Shown piece by piece: positions 1 to 7,713 of a stretch of DNA of 9,693 nt. Source of the DNA: an uncultured Pleurocapsa sp. (GTDB taxonomy: Bacteria > Cyanobacteriota > Cyanobacteriia > Cyanobacteriales > Xenococcaceae); NCBI GenBank assembly GCA_937884735.1, contig CAKZYI010000453.1, positions 1 through 9,693 on the forward strand, in the 5' to 3' direction. Position numbers and translations under genes: made by a program. A model generated the notes under the pieces. That model ran no database searches. It was not told the origin of the DNA and was given only the letters and a program-made list of their open reading frames with translations. Position 1 is the first letter of the stretch, and every line of letters starts with the position of its first letter.

Positions 1-24
1 TGTCCCACTCTGATTTAATTTAAA

Positions 25-3000
25 TTACTTTAAAGTACCATCAGCTACATACCCCAAAGCTGGATTAAATGGCGGTTCGTTAGTTTCGGTAGTCAACAGG
101 GTTACGCTACCAAAATCAAAGTTTTGTCTGGTAGAAAATGCACCATAACCTACTTCATACCAAGCCTGTAGCCCTGCTGTTAATTCCGCACTGACATCAA
201 ATAGTTCTGTGAGATCCCCTCCCATTTCCGCTAGGCGAATTCTGCCATCTTCATCGGGATCTACCAGATCAAAATCGACATTTCCCGTGAGATTTCCACC
301 GACAAAACCCCTGGCAATGCCTAACTCTGCGCCCCCTTCAGCCGTAACTCTAGCCGTAAGTCCGAATTCTGGTAAATCGGCGAGTACATTATCTTCATTT
401 ATATGTTCATCCAAGATATAGAAACCTTGAATCTGATTTCCTGTCTGCAAGCCGTAGGTATCGAAACCAAAGCCCAAATTAGCATTAGCCGATAGCGAAC
501 CCCCTAGCCTTACTCCCAAAGGACCTACTACGGGGAAAAATTTGCTTAATTCAGTATTGAATGATAATTCTGGAATGGTGTACTCAATCAAAGATACGTT
601 ATCGCCAGTAAGGACGCTAAACGCTGTTCCCAAAGGGTCATCAAACAAAGGAATACTCATTCCTTGAGGCAGAGCTAATCCTTCTTCTTCCTCTTCTTCT
701 GAATTACCAGTTAAAGATGCGTCAGTGCGCTCGTATGTCGGAGTCATAGTTGACTCGCTAGAATCGTTAAAGGAGATACTGCCTAGGTTGATTCCCTCGT
801 CACTTATGCTTAATTCGTCTATCGTTGTAACAAAACTGGCAATTTCTGCTACAGACTCTAGAAATTCTATGTATTGCGGTTCTTCTTCTTCTTCTTCAGT
901 ACCAGCAACAAGTCCGCTTATGAAAGGATTGGTTGCCACTTCAATTAAAGTAACCTTGCCATCGCCGTTACCCCTACCGTTACTCAACTGAGGATTATCA
1001 AAAAAGTCTCTAATTGCATCTATATTTGATAGAGGTGCGATATCTGCGGTCAAGGCATCGGTAAAAGGTTTAACAGTATCTAAAACAGGATTTAATGCAT
1101 CGATAAAAGAACCGAGAAAATCGTTATACAGACTTCCCGCATCGATGGTGACATCTTCAAAGGAGAAGGGAATCTGAAGTTCAGCGTCGGGATTTTCCTC
1201 TCCTAAAGCAGTAAAATCTAAACTGATATCGGTATTAAAGCTAGGTATGGTAACCGTAGGCAGTCCATCTATTTCTATATCGGGGACGGCTACTGCTAAA
1301 TTAAACAGCCGAATATCGTCAACTTGGGGATATTGAAATCGATAGTCGAAAGTATCTAAGTCAATTTCTAAGCCGAAGTTAAAATCATCTTCATCACTGT
1401 TATTATCTCCCACCGCAGAGGTCAAATTAACCTCTAAGAAGCCCAAATCGCCATTAAATACGGTATTTTCGGGGAGATTTAAAGCCAAATCTATTTCAAA
1501 AGGATTTGCAAACTTTTCAGCAGCGTTATTCCCATTATCTTCAGCAAGTTCATTGCCATAAACAAACTCAATAAAGTCTGTATCATCATTGCTGTCATCA
1601 CTATCGCCGTCGTTATCGAAAGTTTTATCGATCCTAATCTCTAAAGCATCTTCTAACTTAAAGCTCAAATCTATATCTGCTTCGGCACTAATATCTAGCC
1701 CTAAATTACCGAGAAAACCCAAGTCTGGTGCGAGATTAGTATCAAATTTAGTCGCACCATCTAAACCAACACTAATAACAATTTGTTCGTCGTCGGGATT
1801 TGACGTTATTTCTGCACTAACAAACTCAACCCTATCTAACGCATCAACAAAATTCTCGACTCCAGTATCAATGGTATTTTGAAACGTATATGCCAAACCA
1901 TCGCGGATTGTATCGATGAAGCCAGTCGCATCAAGATTACCGCTTAATGCATCCCCTATCAATGGTAAATTGAGCCCAAATGCATCAACGTTTAAAGTAT
2001 TGCCGATTTGCGCCAAGAAACTATCTATTTCGTTGATAATTTCGCTCAAGCCACCAAGATTGTCGAATAGTAATTCCGATACTTGATCGGTAACAATATT
2101 TTGGAGTTCTTGGACGTTATTTGAATTAACTTCCGTACCGTTTAAAAACAGTGCGGGAGTAATATCATTATCGTGAGTTACGACTTCTTCGGGTGCGACA
2201 AACTTATTAGTAATAAAATTATATTGAGCGATGTAATCTAGATCGAAATCTAAACTAGGCAAATTATCAATATTCAAATCTAATAGGGGATTGATATTTA
2301 ATTCGCCAATCAAAGACGGTTCAAAACTGGCATCATCTGCGACGATCTCACTTGTAGTTAATCTTCCGTCTCCACCATCGCTACCGTCTTGCAGATCCAG
2401 TCCAAAATTCAAAGAAGCCTGAAATGCCTTATTAGGATTTTCTTCAAAAAACTCGTCTTCACTATCTCCACTACGATCTGAAGCTTCTATTGAAAAATTA
2501 CCTAGTGTAGCAGTTAGTTCGTCTGAATTTTGAATGTTGAGATTAACATCTACCTCGCGATCTAATCCCGTATCTACTAAAAATTCATTATTTTCAACAT
2601 CAATACCAAAATTAATTGCTGCGGAGGTATCCAAACTAAAGTCGATATCCCCTTCACCTTCCTCAGAAGAAAATCCTAAATCTAGTAAGCCTAAATCTGC
2701 TAGATTCGCATCGAGATCGATATTATTGCTCTGTGAATCGGAAAAGTTCAGCCCGAAGATAATCTCGTCCCCATTATCTTCCACCAAACTAATTGCAACA
2801 TCTTCAACCCCACTCTCGTTAAGCTGCTGATTAATTTGATCGACAAAATCATTGGGAGTAAATCCACTAGCCAAATCTAATTCGCCATCAAGTGCTGTGG
2901 CAATCTGACCAAAGAAGTCGAAGTCTTCATTAGTCAAAGACTTAGCAATTAAATTGAGAAAAACATTATCTGTATCCCCAACCAACTCTGCAATAATATT

Positions 3001-5139
3001 TGCTCCCATTCTTTGAAGCAAATCGACCAAACCATTCTTTATGGCATTGGTATCTTCTTCATCCCAAGAGATAAATTCAAAAACATCATCAAGATTTTCT
3101 GCGGGTACTTCGCTATCGGGTACTTCAATAAGATTGTCAAAGTCTATATCATTGCCAGCTAAATTAAACTGAGCCTCATTAGGAGTTTCATTACTAGCAC
3201 TCACTAAACCAAAGCTAGAAGCAGAAGTAGAAGTAGAAGTAGATATAAAAAGGTTTCTAACTGCAATCAAATCGTCATTGTAATAATAGAGACGCAAATA
3301 ATTTCCATTATTAGATAAAACGGTTTCACCACTTAGATCGTTGCGATTGATTCTTCCGCCATATCTAATTCGATCTACACCAAATTCAAAATCGACGATC
3401 CGAGCATAATCTCCTTTTCCCTTATTATCATAATAAAGTCCGCTAGAATTACCCAGATAAAAAGTATCGCTTCCCTCTCCTCCTGCCAAAAAGTCGATCT
3501 CGTTCCCACTTCTAGAAGAAGCAGAACCTCCCGCAAGAGAATCATCCCCCGCACCGCCGATTAATATGTCCCTACCGCGTCCGCCCAAAAGGCGATCGCT
3601 TCCCCCTCTTCCTTCGAGTCTATTACCAACATAGTTACCCTTAATTTCGTCATCAAAATCTGAACCAATGGCATTTTCTATAACGTAGTCGGTATTGATA
3701 TCCTGAACGATCTTCGACTCTGAGTTTTCTAGGGGAAATGGCGCAATTACAAAACCGCCAAATGTTGCTAGAGAGCGCAATCCTGAATAGTTCGATAGAA
3801 ATGGCGTATTGTCGTTCAAAGATAAATTTTGCAGATTTATCTTAACTGCTGATGATGTTCCCACACCAGAAATAGTATCTGTACCGCCTGTATCCCAAAT
3901 GGTTTCAAAAAACTCTTCTCGATCTTTCAACAAATAAGCATTTTCACCTGAATTATCTATTGAATTAAAATTAGGATTTGCATTATATAAATACTGTAAA
4001 GCTGCAACATCAAAACCTGCTGGGGTACCAGGAATTAGCTCACTACGGTTATACGACATTGCAGTGTATAAACCATTGTTTCTAAAACCATCGCCATAAG
4101 AGCTAGAATTTATTACACCTGGATATTTTTTTTCATCATGAGGATGCTCTAAACCAAGACCATGCATTACCTCGTGAAACAAAGTAGAGAACCTTTCTTG
4201 TCCTTGAACGAAGCCATTTTTCCATAAATCTAATTCAGAATTAAAATATATGTAGCCACGAGCTTTACTTGTTGGAGGAGCAGCAGTAGCAGGCGTACCT
4301 TTAGAGCTAAATACTGGTCTGGTGCTACCTTCATAGGAAGTTTTAATAAACTTAAAATCGGCTTGTTCATCGTTATTGGTTGATGGCTCAAACTTTATGT
4401 TGGCAACATTTTCAATCAAGCCCAGAGCTTGTTTCATTCGCTCTACTTCAGATGGAGTCAAAAGAAAAACTGTTTGGGCATAATCGCCAACAGAATTATC
4501 TATAGTGTGATCGTCAATAAATGAGTATTTAAATACTAACTTGCCTTCTGATGTTGGGTTGTCAGACACTAGATAGCTTGCTTCGCCTTCATCAAGCAAT
4601 CCATCAATGTAGTCAAACGAAGTGGTTTCTTTTTTAGCAAAGGAAAGAGCTTGCTCGATCGCAATTTCTTCTCCATCAATAACTACAATTGCACTGTCAT
4701 CTTCTTCTTTCAACTCCTGCAATTTACTATCAGCTAATTCTTCGCCACGCACTAATGCCGAAAATATTGCCCCTTCATCCCCTGGAGAATCGACTGAATT
4801 TAATTTGCTATCGAGATAGTGTCCGTATTCTTCTAGTATGACTGCATTGACTGCATTCAAATTCGACTGGTTGGCAGCCAAAAATTCTGCTGCAAGATAA
4901 ATCGTATCTGTATCCTTTGAAAATGCTCCATTTGCGCCGTTGATCGTGCTAGCCGAAACGATTTCGATCGCGGGCAAAGCAAAATTTCCCGTTTGCCAGT
5001 TGGTTTGTAGAGCCTTTGTATCTGCGCTGCCAAAAGCCAAAGCGATCGCATTATTAAAGTCAGAGTTACTAGAAAAGTTTTGTAGGGAATCTTTAGTGAG
5101 ACTGTCGATATTTTTCAATAGGGGATTGAAATCAGACAT
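25..5139 (-). CDS. Secreted RTX M10 (serralysin-like) metalloprotease with giant modular C-terminal extension
   Basis: Probable zinc endopeptidase exported by type I secretion. Residue numbers count from an in-frame GTG at 5166; I prefer the ATG at 5139 (residue 10) because the typical exoprotein N-terminus starts there. Neither start has a Shine-Dalgarno sequence. There is no Sec signal peptide. Residues about 20-172 form a cyanobacterial exoprotein module with a degenerate EEYGH (112-116). Residues about 180-400 are the metzincin domain: HEVMHGLGLEH at 331-341 supplies H331, H335, H341 and E332, with a Met-turn at M370 (AMSYN). RTX nonapeptides (GGxGxDxLx type) lie at about 521-550, and GGEGSDTFYLG at 562-572 opens the usual cyanobacterial RTX-capping domain, ending near 640. 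An STSTSTS linker then leads to about 1,070 acidic residues with recurring beta modules and three DG[RK][LVI]xxxE loops. The last module (about 1540-1695) resembles a domain seen in giant bacterial exoproteins. The protein has no cysteine. The TAA stop is at 25-27. Family call firm; substrate unknown. Confidence 0.9.
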   Translation of the reverse strand: MSDFNPLLKNIDSLTKDSLQNFSSNSDFNNAIALAFGSADTKALQTNWQTGNFALPAIEIVSASTINGANGAFSKDTDTIYLAAEFLAANQSNLNAVNAVILEEYGHYLDSKLNSVDSPGDEGAIFSALVRGEELADSKLQELKEEDDSAIVVIDGEEIAIEQALSFAKKETTSFDYIDGLLDEGEASYLVSDNPTSEGKLVFKYSFIDDHTIDNSVGDYAQTVFLLTPSEVERMKQALGLIENVANIKFEPSTNNDEQADFKFIKTSYEGSTRPVFSSKGTPATAAPPTSKARGYIYFNSELDLWKNGFVQGQERFSTLFHEVMHGLGLEHPHDEKKYPGVINSSSYGDGFRNNGLYTAMSYNRSELIPGTPAGFDVAALQYLYNANPNFNSIDNSGENAYLLKDREEFFETIWDTGGTDTISGVGTSSAVKINLQNLSLNDNTPFLSNYSGLRSLATFGGFVIAPFPLENSESKIVQDINTDYVIENAIGSDFDDEIKGNYVGNRLEGRGGSDRLLGGRGRDILIGGAGDDSLAGGSASSRSGNEIDFLAGGEGSDTFYLGNSSGLYYDNKGKGDYARIVDFEFGVDRIRYGGRINRNDLSGETVLSNNGNYLRLYYYNDDLIAVRNLFISTSTSTSASSFGLVSASNETPNEAQFNLAGNDIDFDNLIEVPDSEVPAENLDDVFEFISWDEEDTNAIKNGLVDLLQRMGANIIAELVGDTDNVFLNLIAKSLTNEDFDFFGQIATALDGELDLASGFTPNDFVDQINQQLNESGVEDVAISLVEDNGDEIIFGLNFSDSQSNNIDLDANLADLGLLDLGFSSEEGEGDIDFSLDTSAAINFGIDVENNEFLVDTGLDREVDVNLNIQNSDELTATLGNFSIEASDRSGDSEDEFFEENPNKAFQASLNFGLDLQDGSDGGDGRLTTSEIVADDASFEPSLIGELNINPLLDLNIDNLPSLDFDLDYIAQYNFITNKFVAPEEVVTHDNDITPALFLNGTEVNSNNVQELQNIVTDQVSELLFDNLGGLSEIINEIDSFLAQIGNTLNVDAFGLNLPLIGDALSGNLDATGFIDTIRDGLAYTFQNTIDTGVENFVDALDRVEFVSAEITSNPDDEQIVISVGLDGATKFDTNLAPDLGFLGNLGLDISAEADIDLSFKLEDALEIRIDKTFDNDGDSDDSNDDTDFIEFVYGNELAEDNGNNAAEKFANPFEIDLALNLPENTVFNGDLGFLEVNLTSAVGDNNSDEDDFNFGLEIDLDTFDYRFQYPQVDDIRLFNLAVAVPDIEIDGLPTVTIPSFNTDISLDFTALGEENPDAELQIPFSFEDVTIDAGSLYNDFLGSFIDALNPVLDTVKPFTDALTADIAPLSNIDAIRDFFDNPQLSNGRGNGDGKVTLIEVATNPFISGLVAGTEEEEEEPQYIEFLESVAEIASFVTTIDELSISDEGINLGSISFNDSSESTMTPTYERTDASLTGNSEEEEEEGLALPQGMSIPLFDDPLGTAFSVLTGDNVSLIEYTIPELSFNTELSKFFPVVGPLGVRLGGSLSANANLGFGFDTYGLQTGNQIQGFYILDEHINEDNVLADLPEFGLTARVTAEGGAELGIARGFVGGNLTGNVDFDLVDPDEDGRIRLAEMGGDLTELFDVSAELTAGLQAWYEVGYGAFSTRQNFDFGSVTLLTTETNEPPFNPALGYVADGTLK
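682..699 (-). repeat. Second Glu codon run (E6) in the exoprotein
   Basis: Six consecutive Glu codons encode residues 1490-1495. With the run at 880-897 it brackets a segment of about 60 residues that precedes the last C-terminal module. Confidence 0.8.
880..897 (-). repeat. Glu codon run (E6) in the exoprotein
   Basis: Six consecutive Glu codons encode residues 1424-1429, probably an acidic flexible linker between modules. A near twin lies at 682-699. GAA/TTC-type triplet runs are prone to slippage. Confidence 0.8.
3218..3241 (-). repeat. Hexanucleotide tandem repeat encoding the STSTSTS linker
   Basis: Four tandem copies of a 6-bp unit (GAAGCA once, then GAAGTA three times on the plus strand) encode the Ser/Thr linker near residues 642-650. 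It marks the junction between the protease-RTX half and the C-terminal extension, and copy number could vary between strains. Confidence 0.75.
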
Positions 5140-5213
5140 ATTTTGCTGTTTAAAGGAATTAGACACGGAAGTAATCTTAGTTCTTGGGAATTTTAATTAA
5201 ACACAAGACAAAG

Positions 5214-5241
5214 TTTATAGTTTTACCGATCCTCAGCTCAA
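5214..5241 (-). promoter_or_regulatory. Candidate sigma70-type promoter of the RTX protease gene
   Basis: Read on the minus strand, TTGAGC (5241 to 5236, 4/6 match to the -35 consensus) is followed after 16 bases by TATAAA (5219 to 5214, 5/6 match to the -10 consensus). Transcription would start near 5207, giving a leader of roughly 70 nt to the ATG at 5139 or 40 nt to the GTG at 5166. This is a motif match only. Confidence 0.4.
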
Positions 5242-5266
5242 AAAGCATAAGTTTTGTATTTGAATC

Positions 5267-5383
5267 GTAACTTACAGAAATATTCTTTCACCAAATTTGC
5301 CATGTTTAATTTGTTACACGGTATCCTTTTATACTGATGCTTTTGTAACTTGTATATCAATATAAAATCTATTTTTGTAACTT
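5267..5383. repeat. GTAACTT heptamers in the divergent intergenic region
   Basis: GTAACTT occurs at 5267-5273, 5345-5351 and 5377-5383. The last two sit in an identical 11-mer, TTTTGTAACTT (5341-5351 and 5373-5383), 32 bp apart, about three helical turns. They lie between the two divergent genes, so they could be binding sites for a shared regulator. In AT-rich DNA chance recurrence is also possible. Confidence 0.3.
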
Positions 5384-5408
5384 ATTGTAATCTGCATAAG
5401 CGTTATAG

Positions 5409-5436
5409 TTGACTTTGTAGTTTTAGTGGGTAAATT
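5409..5436 (+). promoter_or_regulatory. Candidate sigma70-type promoter toward the GH9 gene
   Basis: TTGACT at 5409-5414 (5/6 match to -35) is followed by a 16-bp spacer and TAAATT at 5431-5436 (4/6 match to -10). If used, the mRNA leader would be over 300 nt and would include the strong hairpins at 5536-5697, which could attenuate or stabilise the message. A promoter closer to the ATG is not obvious. Confidence 0.3.
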
Positions 5437-5535
5437 CAAGGGGTCATAAATCTACTGCCGAGTTGAAAAGCTGTATGGCAAACTATGAAAAAAGGGCATG
5501 AAAATTTAATATCTAAATCTTTTAACGCCCTGTGC

Positions 5536-5697
5536 GACTTTTAGAAGTCCTAGTCCCCTCTAATCTCCCCCAAGCTTGGGGAAGACCATTCGTTTCCCTC
5601 CCCAAAATTGGGGAGGGGCGGAGGATTTAGGGGGATCTAGACATAGCTTAGAAAATAGTATGATCCCCCCCCAGCTCCCCTTTATAAAAGGGGGGAG
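5536..5697. repeat. Cluster of nested G/C-rich inverted repeats (MITE-like intergenic element)
   Basis: Several palindromes are packed together. GACTT-TTAG-AAGTC is at 5536-5549. CCCCAAGCTTGGGG at 5568-5581 is a perfect palindrome. CCCTCCCC/GGGGAGGG with an AAAATT centre is at 5596-5617. GGGGGATC (5630-5637) pairs with GATCCCCC (5662-5669). CTCCCCTTT pairs with AAAGGGGGG at 5675-5695, with one G-T pair. An outer imperfect inverted repeat runs from CTAG at 5550 (CTAGTCCCCTCTAATC) to CTAG at 5640, whose reverse complement begins CTAGATCCCCCTAAATCC. The pattern resembles the dispersed CCCCCTAAATCCCCC palindromes common between cyanobacterial genes. No transposase is present, and a 60-codon ORF across it is a by-product of the repeat. 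Confidence 0.7.
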
Positions 5698-5769
5698 AAG
5701 ATTAATCATCTCTACAAGTTGCACATCGCGTTCTTCTAATAAAAAACTAAAAAATTAAAAACAACTAAT

Positions 5770-7713
5770 ATGTATTCCAAATTTATACTTAATCAAAAAT
5801 TATTTAAAACCATCCTTATTGGTTTAATGATGACGATAGTTATTGTTATCACTTCTACTCCAGCCATAAGCCAAAACAAGAACAATTACGGCGAAGCCTT
5901 ACAAAAATCGATTCTGTTTTATGAGGCACAGCAAGCAGGAGATTTACCAGAATGGAATCGAATTCCCTGGCGGGATGATGCAACTTTAGAAGATGGTGCA
6001 GATGTAGGAGTCGATCTCAGTGGAGGATGGTTAGATGCAGGAGATAACGTCAAATTTAATTTTCCGATGGCATATACTGTCACTACCTTAGCCTGGGGTG
6101 GAATTGAATATTATGATGCTTATTTGCGATCGCAACAGTTAGATGATTTGTCTCAAAATATTCGTTGGGTAACTGATTACTTACTCAACTCTTTTGCCAA
6201 CGATAACCCTGGAGAATATGTCCTTTATGGACAGGTAGGTGATGGCAAAAAAGACCATAAGTGGTGGGGTTCAGCCGAAGTAGTTCACTACGAAATGGAG
6301 CGACCAACTTATAAGATTGATACTAGTTGCCCAGGGACAGATTTGGCAGCAGAAACTTCAGCAGCCTTAGCTTCTAGCTCAATTCTATTTAGAAAAAATG
6401 GCGATACAGAGTACGCAGATTTATTGGTAGACAAAGCCGAAAAACTATTTGACTTTGCTAATAGCTATCGCGGTAAATATTCCGACTGTTTGCCCCAAGC
6501 TGTACCATTTTATACTTCTGTCAATGGTAAACAAGACGAACTAACTTGGGGAGCAGTTTGGTTGCACAAAGCCAAAACAGCACAAAGCAGCAGCTATTCA
6601 GGGGAGTATTTAGCGATCGCAGAAGCGGAATATCTTAAGATGGATAAACCTTTTAACTACACCTACCAGTTTGATGATAAATCCTATGGGGTATATGCTT
6701 TGCTCGCACAGGAAACTGGAAAATTAGAATATCAAAAGCGTGCTGAAGCTTGGTTAAATTATTGGACTATTGGATATGAGGGTCAACGAATCAAATACAC
6801 CCCAGGAGGTTTGGCATTTTTAGCGAAATGGGGTTCGTTACCACTAACAGCTAATACAAGTTTTATTGCCTTTGTATATAGTGACTGGCTGCAAGAAACC
6901 CAAGGAGATTCTGCCAAAATAGAGCGTTATCAAGAATTTGCCATTAGTCAAATCAACTATATCTTAGGGCAAAATCCTGCACAACGTAGTTATATGATTG
7001 GTTACGGCGAAAACTATCCTCAAAATCCTCATCACCGCACTGCTCATGGAAGTTGGCTCAATAGCGTTAAGAAGCCACAACATACCCGTAATCTTTTAAT
7101 CGGTGGATTGGTAGGTGGTCCTGACGGATCGGAAAACTGGGAAGACGATCGCAATGACTGGGTAAGAAATGAAGTAGGAGTAAGCTACAATGCTGGTCTA
7201 ACAGGGGCTTTAGCTAAAATGTATGATAAGTTTGGTGGCGAGCCTTTAGAAAAAATATCTTTTCCTCATAGTGATGAACCAGAAATTTATGTCGAATCTC
7301 AGACTCGCCAAGCAGGCAAACGAAATGCCAACGTTAACTTGAGCATCATCAATAAATCTGCTGCACCTGCTCAAGGATTGGAAAATGCCAAAGTGCGAGT
7401 TATTTATCAGATTCAAGCTAGACAAATTGAAGATATATCTGTTTCGGCTGTATCTAATGATTGTCCTAATTCTCCTACTAAAGTAGTTAAGCTAAAACCA
7501 GGTACTTTTTATACGGAAGTTGCCTGTGACAACACAGTGATATATCCAGGGGGAGATAAAGACTACAAAAAGCAAATCAATCTTAGCTTGAGCCTAAATC
7601 AATCAAGTGGTAATTTATTTGGTAACTTCGGTGGAATGTTTCTCAAGCCCATAGAAATCACTAAAATTTGCCTCTATGAAGATGATAATCTTATTTGGGA
7701 ATCGAGTTTATAA
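5770..7713 (+). CDS. Secreted glycoside hydrolase family 9 (endoglucanase type) with C-terminal CBM3c-like module
   Basis: Predicted beta-1,4-glucanase acting outside the cytoplasmic membrane by the inverting GH9 mechanism. Residues 1-34 are a Sec signal peptide: basic start, long hydrophobic core, likely cleavage after PAIS. The (alpha/alpha)6 catalytic domain spans about 38-488. It opens with YGEALQKSILFYEAQQ; DLSGGWLDAGD holds the catalytic aspartates (D89, D92 as base). HHRTAHGSW (421-429) is the first GH9 signature; ENWEDDRNDWVRNEVGVSYN (455-474) is the second, with E468 as general acid. SCPGTDLAAETSAA (186-199) is also family-typical. Residues about 503-645 match CBM3c, including IYPGGDKDYKKQINLSL (591-607). 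This GH9-CBM3c order is the one of processive endoglucanases such as Thermobifida fusca Cel9A. C565 and C586 could form a disulfide. The ATG at 5770 lacks a Shine-Dalgarno sequence, but the signal peptide fixes the start. Two HIP1 sites lie inside, so the gene looks long resident. Cellulose is the likeliest substrate; a sheath glucan is possible. Confidence 0.93.
   Translation: MYSKFILNQKLFKTILIGLMMTIVIVITSTPAISQNKNNYGEALQKSILFYEAQQAGDLPEWNRIPWRDDATLEDGADVGVDLSGGWLDAGDNVKFNFPMAYTVTTLAWGGIEYYDAYLRSQQLDDLSQNIRWVTDYLLNSFANDNPGEYVLYGQVGDGKKDHKWWGSAEVVHYEMERPTYKIDTSCPGTDLAAETSAALASSSILFRKNGDTEYADLLVDKAEKLFDFANSYRGKYSDCLPQAVPFYTSVNGKQDELTWGAVWLHKAKTAQSSSYSGEYLAIAEAEYLKMDKPFNYTYQFDDKSYGVYALLAQETGKLEYQKRAEAWLNYWTIGYEGQRIKYTPGGLAFLAKWGSLPLTANTSFIAFVYSDWLQETQGDSAKIERYQEFAISQINYILGQNPAQRSYMIGYGENYPQNPHHRTAHGSWLNSVKKPQHTRNLLIGGLVGGPDGSENWEDDRNDWVRNEVGVSYNAGLTGALAKMYDKFGGEPLEKISFPHSDEPEIYVESQTRQAGKRNANVNLSIINKSAAPAQGLENAKVRVIYQIQARQIEDISVSAVSNDCPNSPTKVVKLKPGTFYTEVACDNTVIYPGGDKDYKKQINLSLSLNQSSGNLFGNFGGMFLKPIEITKICLYEDDNLIWESSL

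Noticed and set aside
17..37. AT-rich palindromes AATTTAAATT and TACTTTAAAGTA at the exoprotein stop
   Set aside because: Short AT-only palindromes are expected by chance; no G/C stem with a T-run forms a terminator within the window.
209..3000. Several plus-strand ORFs of 65-100 codons opposite the exoprotein gene
   Set aside because: Their Ser/Pro/Leu-rich translations are the antisense shadow of an Asp/Glu/Asn-rich gene.
5550..5700. CRISPR array or insertion sequence
   Set aside because: There are no regularly spaced identical repeats and no transposase reading frame; only inverted repeats.
5576..5758. 60-codon plus-strand ORF upstream of GH9
   Set aside because: It runs across the palindromic repeat cluster, gives a low-complexity peptide and has no recognisable family.
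5770..5871. Lipoprotein signal on GH9
   Set aside because: There is no Cys near the predicted cleavage site, so an ordinary Sec signal peptide fits.
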